A DNA stretch of 64,000 bases from Pseudomonas pharyngis. Its GTDB lineage: Bacteria > Pseudomonadota > Gammaproteobacteria > Pseudomonadales > Pseudomonadaceae. Below are positions 58,106 to 64,000 of this stretch, piece after piece. How positions within the stretch are numbered: position 1 is the stretch's first letter; every line of letters begins with the position of its first letter. The notes under the pieces were generated by a model. The model saw nothing but the letters and a program-made list of their open reading frames with translations, was not told the origin of the DNA and made no database searches. Made by a program: the position numbers and the translations under genes. The stretch covers positions 372,001 to 436,000 of the forward strand of contig NZ_BQID01000001.1 of assembly GCF_021602345.1 (NCBI RefSeq), read 5' to 3'.

Positions 58106-59443
58106 TTACAGGTTGTAGCCGCGCTCGTTGTGTTGTGCCAGATCCAGGCCGACCGATTCTTCTTCCTCGGTCACACGCAGACCCATCACGGCATCCAGCA
58201 CCTTGAGGATGATGAAAGTGACGATGGCGGTGTAGATCACGGTGAAGCCGACGCCTTTGCACTGAATCCAGACTTGTGCGGCGATGTCGGTGACGGTGCC
58301 GAAGCCACCCAGCGACGGTGCAGCGAACACACCGGTCAGGATCGCGCCGAGGATACCGCCGATACCGTGCACGCCGAAGGCGTCCAGGGAGTCGTCATAA
58401 CCGAGTTTGCGTTTCAGGGTGGTGGCGCAGAAGAAGCACACCACGCCTGCTGCCAGACCGATCACCAGGGCGCCCATCGGGCCCACAGTGCCAGCGGCCG
58501 GAGTGATCGCGACCAGACCTGCAACGACGCCGGATGCGATACCCAGTGCGCTTGGTTTGCCGTGGGTGATCCACTCGGCGAACATCCAGCCCAATGCAGC
58601 AGCAGCGGTAGCGATCTGAGTGACCAGCATCGCCATGCCGGCGGTGCCGTTGGCGGCCGCAGCGGAACCGGCGTTGAAGCCGAACCAGCCGACCCACAGC
58701 ATCGCCGCGCCCATCAGGGTGTAACCCAGATTGTGTGGCGCCATCGGAGTGGTCGGGAAACCTTTGCGTTTACCCAGTACCAGGCAGGCGATCAGACCGG
58801 CCACACCGGCGTTGATGTGCACCACGGTGCCGCCGGCGAAGTCGAGCACGCCCCAGTCCCACATCAGGCCGCCGTTGCCGGACCAGACCATGTGTGCGAT
58901 CGGTGCATAGACCAGGGTGAACCAGATGCCCATGAAGATCAGCATCGCGGAGAACTTCATCCGCTCGGCGAACGCACCGACGATCAGCGCCGGGGTGATG
59001 ATCGCGAAGGTCATCTGGAAGGTGATGAACACCGCCTCAGGGAACAGCGCCGCCGGGCCGGTCAGGCTCGCTGGCGTAACACCGGCAAGGAACGCCTTGC
59101 CGAAACCGCCCACGAACGAGTTGAAGTTGACGACGCCCTGCTCCATGCCGGTGGTGTCGAACGCGATGCTGTAGCCATAAATGACCCACAGGACGCTGAT
59201 CAGACCGGTAATGGCGAAGCACTGCATCATCACGGAAAGAATGTTTTTCGACCGAACCATGCCGCCGTAGAACAGCGCGAGGCCGGGAATGGTCATGAAC
59301 AGCACGAGGGCTGTGGAAGTAAGCATCCAGGCAGTGTCGCCGGAATTCAGGACTGGGGCTGCCACTTCGTCTGCCGCCATGGCCAGGCCGGGCATTACGA
59401 TAGACAACAGGGCTCCTAGCCCTGCGAATTTACGCAGAGTCAT
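58106..59443 (-). CDS. amtB: Ammonium transporter AmtB
   Basis: A 445-residue inner-membrane ammonium channel with a cleaved signal peptide (LRKFAGLGALLSIVMPGLAM, cut near AMA/ADE) and eleven membrane helices. The start is the ATG at 59443. The conserved ALFYGGMVRSKNILSVMMQC, the pore His in GTVVHINAGVAGL, and the C-terminal region with LDAFGVHGIGGILGAILTGV are intact. It sits 37 bases after glnK, whose product plugs the channel when nitrogen is plentiful. Confidence 0.98.
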   Translation of the reverse strand: MTLRKFAGLGALLSIVMPGLAMAADEVAAPVLNSGDTAWMLTSTALVLFMTIPGLALFYGGMVRSKNILSVMMQCFAITGLISVLWVIYGYSIAFDTTGMEQGVVNFNSFVGGFGKAFLAGVTPASLTGPAALFPEAVFITFQMTFAIITPALIVGAFAERMKFSAMLIFMGIWFTLVYAPIAHMVWSGNGGLMWDWGVLDFAGGTVVHINAGVAGLIACLVLGKRKGFPTTPMAPHNLGYTLMGAAMLWVGWFGFNAGSAAAANGTAGMAMLVTQIATAAAALGWMFAEWITHGKPSALGIASGVVAGLVAITPAAGTVGPMGALVIGLAAGVVCFFCATTLKRKLGYDDSLDAFGVHGIGGILGAILTGVFAAPSLGGFGTVTDIAAQVWIQCKGVGFTVIYTAIVTFIILKVLDAVMGLRVTEEEESVGLDLAQHNERGYNL

Positions 59444-59480
59444 ATTGTTTTCTCCTGGGGCGTTGGGTTTGTGGCGGCGT

Positions 59481-60044
<564 letters not shown>

Positions 60045-60097
60045 TCAATCCCTTGGCCGCTGCCGCAGATGCCATCACCCAAATGGCACTCCGGATA

Positions 60098-60114
60098 CGC
60101 ACAACAACGGTGCG
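60098..60114 (-). promoter_or_regulatory. NtrC-like enhancer site, proximal
   Basis: The sequence cgcacaacaacggtgcg has arms GCAC and GTGC at the spacing of the NtrC consensus (TGCACCA-N3-TGGTGCA). It lies about 80 bases upstream of the sigma-54 -24 element, a normal enhancer distance. Confidence 0.6.
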
Positions 60115-60130
60115 TGGCCGTGCATCCCGT

Positions 60131-60147
60131 TGCGCGAAAAGCGTGCA
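60131..60147 (-). promoter_or_regulatory. NtrC-like enhancer site, distal
   Basis: The sequence tgcgcgaaaagcgtgca repeats the NtrC dyad, beginning 33 bases (about three DNA turns) from the proximal site. Two in-phase sites are the usual enhancer design. Confidence 0.55.
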
Positions 60148-60217
60148 TCCGTGCCTGCGCCAATGACTATAGACACTGCGTGATACACTGCCGGCCATTG
60201 TTTCCAGGACATATCCC

Positions 60218-60478
60218 ATGCTCGCGCCCAAAGACTTCCTCGACGCCCTGAGCGGCACCGCCTCCCGCCTGTTCAGCGGCGACACGCCCTTGCCAAAAGC
60301 CGAAATCGAAAGCCAGTTCAAGATGCTGCTGCAAAGTGCGTTCAGCAAACTCGACCTGGTGAGCCGTGAAGAGTTTGACAGTCAGATGGTGGTGCTGGCG
60401 CGCACTCGCGCCCGGCTCGAGAGCCTTGAGGCGAAGGTGGCTGAGATGGAAGCGAAGCTGACGCCGCCGGCTGAGTGA
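60218..60478 (+). CDS. ubiK: Ubiquinone biosynthesis accessory factor UbiK (YqiC/BMFP)
   Basis: An 86-residue coiled-coil protein: APKDFLDALSGTASRLF, then FKMLLQSAFSKLDLVSREEF and the C-terminal heptads TRARLESLEAKVAEMEAKL. UbiK binds UbiJ and helps the Ubi complex in ubiquinone synthesis. It usually lies near yifB/comM and glnK in Pseudomonas, as here. Confidence 0.93.
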   Translation: MLAPKDFLDALSGTASRLFSGDTPLPKAEIESQFKMLLQSAFSKLDLVSREEFDSQMVVLARTRARLESLEAKVAEMEAKLTPPAE

Positions 60479-60615
60479 GTCTTCATCCCAGCCTGCCACT
60501 GGCTGGCGGAATTTCGTTGATGCTTGCGCCAGCGATCAAACATGCACAACCTCGGGATACGCGAGTGTGTCCACTAAGGATGCGCAGGCCTTGGCCTCAC
60601 CGAAGCCTGCAACTG

Positions 60616-60644
60616 AAAACCGTCTCCTCAAGGCGGTTTTTTTT
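60616..60644 (+). terminator. Putative terminator downstream of ubiK
   Basis: The arms aaaaccg/cggtttt with an 11-base loop are followed by TTTT. It is 138 bases after the ubiK stop, far for a terminator, so it may belong to lost DNA. Confidence 0.6.
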
Positions 60645-60781
60645 CGCCTCGAGATAGCTGCAACAATCGGTTTTCTGAGGAGTAGTCACAGCAACTGTTC
60701 AGCTCCCCGCCGTACGACCTTGAATTCAGATCAAGCGCAATGCGCCAGCCACTCCACTTGATCACGGACGGAAGCTCCTCT

Positions 60782-61021
60782 CTAAACTCCAGCTTTTCGC
60801 AAATCGTAAGTCGACTGAAGATTCATCCAGAACTCAGTCGTGGTGTTGAGGTGAATGGCCAGCCTGATTGCCAGATCGGCGCAGATCCTGAGCTGGCATT
60901 TCACAAGCTTCTCGATCTCGGTTTCAGGCCAGTTTGTGGGCATGGCCAAGTCCATGACAGTCATGCCCAACGGCTCCCAGTTGCCGTTACGTACGGACCT
61001 GAGCTTGAGCCAAGTGGTCTG
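60782..61021 (-). pseudogene. Truncated HigA-type antitoxin remnant
   Basis: The frame from 61021 to the TAG at 60782 reads ...NWEPLGMTVMDLAMPTNWPE and ends ADLAIRLAIHLNTTTEFWMN then LQSTYDLRKAGV. The second part is the signature C-terminal half of HigA/VapI antitoxins (helix-turn-helix end, then the EFWMNLQ..YDL motif). The typical N-terminus HPGE is missing, the frame has no ribosome site or good start, and no intact HigB toxin lies on either side. It is most likely a dead gene from a former toxin-antitoxin pair. Confidence 0.6.
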
Positions 61022-61165
61022 TTAGCAGGCAGAAGATGAATGCATAGGCCCGCACAACCGCTTTCTGATACGTCTTGTAAACCTCTACTCAAACGCTAGA
61101 ACCCCGCTCAACTACCCTTCAAAAACCCGCAGGAAGCGGCCCCCGATTCAACTCAAGGAACGACC

Positions 61166-62659
61166 ATGTCCCTCGCCATCGTCCACAGCCGCGCCCAGAT
61201 TGGCGTGGATGCTCCCGCCGTCACCGTCGAAGTCCACCTGGCCAACGGCTTGCCCTCGCTGACCATGGTCGGCCTGCCCGAAGCGGCGGTGAAGGAAAGC
61301 AAGGATCGGGTGCGTAGTGCGATCATCAATTCCGGGCTGCAGTTTCCGGCGCGGCGGATCACGTTGAATCTGGCGCCGGCGGATCTGCCCAAGGATGGCG
61401 GGCGGTTCGATCTGGCGATTGCGCTGGGGATTCTGTCGGCGAGTGTGCAGGTGCCGACGTTGACGCTCGATGACGTGGAATGTCTGGGTGAACTGGCGTT
61501 ATCCGGCGCAGTCCGGGCGGTGCGCGGGGTTTTGCCGGCGGCGCTGGCGGCACGCAAGGCCGGGCGGACGCTGGTGGTGCCACGGGCGAATGCCGAGGAG
61601 GCTTGTCTGGCGTCGGGACTGAGGGTGATTGCGGTGGATCATCTGCTGGAGGCTGTGGCGCATTTCAACGGGCATACGCCAGTCGAGCCTTATGTCTCGG
61701 ACGGGCTGATCCATGCTGCCAAACCTTATCCCGACCTGAATGAAGTACAGGGCCAACTGGCGGCCAAACGGGCGCTGCTGATTGCCGCTGCCGGCGCCCA
61801 CAACCTGCTGTTCAGCGGGCCACCGGGGACGGGCAAGACATTGCTGGCCAGTCGTTTGCCAGGGCTGCTGCCACCGCTGACCGAGAGTGAAGCGCTGGAA
61901 GTGGCGGCGATTCAATCCGTCGCCAGTGGCGCGCCGCTGACTCACTGGCCGCAACGCCCGTTCCGCCAACCGCATCACTCGGCTTCCGGGCCGGCATTGG
62001 TCGGTGGCAGTTCAAAACCTCAGCCCGGCGAAATCACCCTCGCCCACCATGGCGTGCTGTTTCTCGATGAGCTGCCCGAGTTTGATCGCAAGGTGCTGGA
62101 GGTGCTGCGCGAACCGCTGGAATCCGGCTGCATCGTGATCGCAAGGGCCAAGGAACGGGTGCGGTTTCCCGCGAGATTCCAGCTGGTCGCGGCGATGAAT
62201 CCCTGCCCCTGTGGATATCTCGGCGAACCGAGCGGCAAATGCTCATGCACACCGGACATGGTGCAGCGCTATCGCAACAAACTGTCGGGGCCGTTGCTGG
62301 ACCGGATCGATTTGCACCTGACAGTAGCGCGGGAGGCGACAGCGTTGAACCCTGCCGTGAAACCGGGAGAAGACAGCGCCAGCGCGGCCACATTGGTCGC
62401 CGAGGCCCGCGAGCGTCAGCAAAAACGCCAGGGCTGTGCCAATGCGTTTCTCGATTTGCCGGGGCTGAAGAAGCACTGCAAGTTATCCACAGCCGATGAA
62501 ACCTGGCTGGAGTCAGCCTGTGAGCGACTGACCCTGTCGCTGCGTTCAGCACATCGGCTGCTCAAGGTTGCACGGACACTGGCCGATATAGAGAAGGTTG
62601 ATGCCATATCACGTGAGCATCTGGCCGAAGCGCTGCAGTATCGCCCAGCGACGCAATGA
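61166..62659 (+). CDS. yifB: YifB/ComM family AAA+ ATPase
   Basis: A 497-residue Mg-chelatase-like helicase. An N-terminal LonC-like domain (VEVHLANGLPSLTMVGLPEA) leads to the ATPase with Walker A SGPPGTGKTLLASRL (about residue 217) and Walker B HGVLFLDELPEF. A zinc-type loop NPCPCGYLGEPSGKCSC and PLLDRIDLHL follow. The ComM orthologue promotes branch migration during natural transformation in other gamma-proteobacteria. The start MSLAIVHSRAQIGVDAPAVT has AAGGAACGACC before it. Confidence 0.96.
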   Translation: MSLAIVHSRAQIGVDAPAVTVEVHLANGLPSLTMVGLPEAAVKESKDRVRSAIINSGLQFPARRITLNLAPADLPKDGGRFDLAIALGILSASVQVPTLTLDDVECLGELALSGAVRAVRGVLPAALAARKAGRTLVVPRANAEEACLASGLRVIAVDHLLEAVAHFNGHTPVEPYVSDGLIHAAKPYPDLNEVQGQLAAKRALLIAAAGAHNLLFSGPPGTGKTLLASRLPGLLPPLTESEALEVAAIQSVASGAPLTHWPQRPFRQPHHSASGPALVGGSSKPQPGEITLAHHGVLFLDELPEFDRKVLEVLREPLESGCIVIARAKERVRFPARFQLVAAMNPCPCGYLGEPSGKCSCTPDMVQRYRNKLSGPLLDRIDLHLTVAREATALNPAVKPGEDSASAATLVAEARERQQKRQGCANAFLDLPGLKKHCKLSTADETWLESACERLTLSLRSAHRLLKVARTLADIEKVDAISREHLAEALQYRPATQ

Positions 62660-63027
62660 CGGGATGGACAGGCAGCTTAGAGGCGACCTGTGCCAGCTGA
62701 AAATAAAGTCCGCACGCGCTGATAGCCATTAGCCAAGATGTGATATAACGACGGCGCTGTTCATCAGGCGCCAGAGCTTTTAGTTAAAAACTTCAAAATT
62801 TAAAGCAATATAAAATGGAGGCGACACATCATGGAAAAGAACTCTTCAGCCCAGCGGGCGCAATACACTTAATCAATAAAATCATCATGAGACGGCAGAA
62901 TTAAAACAACTGTCGATGACAGATTTTCAATGGCGAACGCGTCAAGACAATATCAATCAGTTGTCTACGCGCAATCCAGCTGATCCAACTTTTTTGCCAC
63001 GGCAAATTTTAAAAGTACAAGTCATTA
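62660..63027. other. AT-rich junction between core genome and accessory region
   Basis: GC drops sharply here compared with the rest of the window. The stretch contains likely promoter elements (for example the AT-rich 62780-62815) and a 13-codon reading frame with a strong ribosome site. It appears to be the left border of acquired DNA. No gene of normal size is supported. Confidence 0.6.
62831..62872 (+). CDS. Possible 13-residue leader peptide
   Basis: GGAGG at 62817-62821 lies nine bases before an ATG that encodes MEKNSSAQRAQYT then TAA. The strong ribosome site and position before the glycerophosphotransferase-like gene make a leader peptide or a truncated gene start possible. Nothing beyond that supports expression. 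Confidence 0.25.
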   Translation: MEKNSSAQRAQYT

Positions 63028-64000
63028 ATGAAAAACGTCTATTTGATCAGCAATGTCACCCGTGGCGGAAAAACCTACCTCGAATACCTGATCCCGGCGC
63101 TCAATGCCCTGCGCCACGCCTACAACTGCATCGTGCTGCAGACCGACAAGACCGGCCTGAGCAGGCAGGAGGCAGAAGAGATCCTTGACTATCCGGTTGA
63201 GCAGGTTGAAGTCGAAGTCATCGCGAACCTGGCCTCGCAAGTCGTCATTTCAAACGATGCCTGGATTGGCCGACTGCTCGACGATTCGAACTTCGGTATT
63301 TTCCTGACCCACGGCAATGTGGGAATGCCGACCAAAGACAAGTATTACTACGCCGAACTGACGTCCTATTGGGATGTGGTCATTTCTTCGTCCCGATCGG
63401 GTTTTGATCTGATCAGATCGGGCCTGCAACGCTACAGACCCGACAGAAAGGCCCTGAAATCGCTGATTGCCGATGGCATAGCCTTGCGCTCCGACCTGCG
63501 CAAGACCAGTCCGGTCGCGACTCTGCCCATCAAGGTTCCGAAATTCTTTGAATCCGCTCCCGGGTCAAACAAGGCGTCGGATGATTTCGTTGTCGGACTG
63601 CTGCCGACCCAACTGGGAATCTGCCCAAGCGGCGCCTCCCTGTACGAGAACCTGCAAACCGTGATCAACGCGGTCAAATCACAGATCCCTCACGCCCGGT
63701 TCATCCTGCGTCCGTACATGGCCGACCTTCAGCATCCAACCCTGAAGGACCTGTGCAACCAGCTCTCGGCGTATGAATGGATCACCATCGACACGACAGG
63801 CACCAGCAGCACGGTTTTCTATCAACAGTGCGACACCATCATCACCGATGCCTCGACCGGCGGTGTCTCGTTCATGCTCAACACGTGCAAGCTGCCGATC
63901 TATTACGTTCCGACGACCGACGAGTCCAACCCGACCGTCGACGTCTGGCTGCAGCAAATGAACAACTTGCTGCCCATCGCCAAAAACGGCGAAGAACTCA
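63028..64000 (+). CDS. CDP-glycerol glycerophosphotransferase-like protein, 3' end cut off
   Basis: The frame opens at the ATG at 63028 (MKNVYLISNVTRGGKTYLEY) and stays open to the window edge (324 codons). GIFLTHGNVGMPTKDKYYYA and the later ITDASTGGVSFMLNTCKLPI match the TagB/TagF-type glycerophosphotransferase fold: an HG...K site and the SDASS/TGG..FM signature of CDP-glycerol glycerophosphotransferases. Such enzymes build polyol-phosphate polymers, or decorate capsules and O-antigens in Gram-negatives. The ribosome site is weak. Upstream DNA is AT-rich. A related sugar-phosphate transferase cannot be excluded. Confidence 0.7.
   Translation, partial: MKNVYLISNVTRGGKTYLEYLIPALNALRHAYNCIVLQTDKTGLSRQEAEEILDYPVEQVEVEVIANLASQVVISNDAWIGRLLDDSNFGIFLTHGNVGMPTKDKYYYAELTSYWDVVISSSRSGFDLIRSGLQRYRPDRKALKSLIADGIALRSDLRKTSPVATLPIKVPKFFESAPGSNKASDDFVVGLLPTQLGICPSGASLYENLQTVINAVKSQIPHARFILRPYMADLQHPTLKDLCNQLSAYEWITIDTTGTSSTVFYQQCDTIITDASTGGVSFMLNTCKLPIYYVPTTDESNPTVDVWLQQMNNLLPIAKNGEEL

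Larger units (their letters stand above)
60479..61165. other. Gap between ubiK and yifB with terminator and antitoxin relic
   Basis: This 687-base gap holds a hairpin terminator near 60.63 kb and the remnant of a HigA-type antitoxin on the minus strand. The rest has no gene I can support. A shift in base composition and broken frames suggest decayed acquired DNA. Confidence 0.6.

Noticed and set aside
62916-63188. 90-codon frame across the island border
   Set aside because: It overlaps the start of the transferase gene out of frame and has no ribosome site or recognisable domain.

Overview
This window is chromosomal DNA of a Pseudomonas, most likely the P. fluorescens group. Three things suggest this. 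GC is high, roughly 60% by eye. Gene products resemble known Pseudomonas proteins (AlgP, AlgQ, AlgR, SutA, the TIGR02444 and TIGR02647 families). The short palindromic repeats around the core tgtgggagcgggcttg are typical of fluorescent pseudomonads. As I recall it, gene order from ygfA to yifB follows the P. aeruginosa PAO1 core chromosome, with local insertions and losses. I see no tRNA, rRNA, CRISPR array, insertion sequence or prophage.

Layout. 1-3.8 kb: the end of ygfA, a 51-residue membrane peptide, an EVE-domain protein, a secreted FliL-like protein, a quinone oxidoreductase and a minimal TonB C-terminal protein. 4-12.7 kb: glpT, chaC, then a minus-strand block of trxA, rho, an OafA-type acyltransferase, ubiD and a ferredoxin-flavin reductase. 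12.8-16.7 kb: a FadR-type regulator divergent from a four-gene polar amino acid ABC importer. 16.9-22 kb: ppx convergent with a hemB-ppk operon that carries a well-formed PhoB promoter. 22-27.3 kb: DedA, a fatty acid hydroxylase-family protein, elbB, yaiI and an FTR1-cytochrome c iron permease. 27.4-32.2 kb: a five-gene envelope cluster (two paralogous COG3014 lipoproteins, YcfL, LpoB and a CsgG-like protein). 32.2-47.1 kb: a RhtB exporter, MscS, yheS, algP, an FKBP isomerase, algQ, dsbB, hemCDXY, algR, argH and a GST. 47.2-57 kb: two small conserved proteins, cyaA, rnk, a DUF1289 protein, cyaY, then lptM-lysA-dapF-DUF484-xerC-HAD. 57-62.7 kb: sutA, yjbQ, amtB-glnK with a sigma-54/NtrC control region, ubiK, a relic HigA antitoxin and yifB. 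62.7-64 kb: an AT-rich junction and the start of a CDP-glycerol glycerophosphotransferase-like gene, which opens what looks like a surface-polymer accessory region beyond the window.

How the genes work together. hemB and hemCDXY supply tetrapyrroles. ubiD and ubiK serve ubiquinone synthesis. lysA and dapF serve lysine and peptidoglycan synthesis. ppk and ppx are opposing polyphosphate enzymes. amtB-glnK is the nitrogen-sensing ammonium module. The alg genes are regulators of alginate and global control. The least understood parts are the COG3014/YcfL/LpoB/CsgG-like envelope cluster, the [2Fe-2S]-Fre-like partner of UbiD, and the glycerophosphotransferase-like gene at the right edge.
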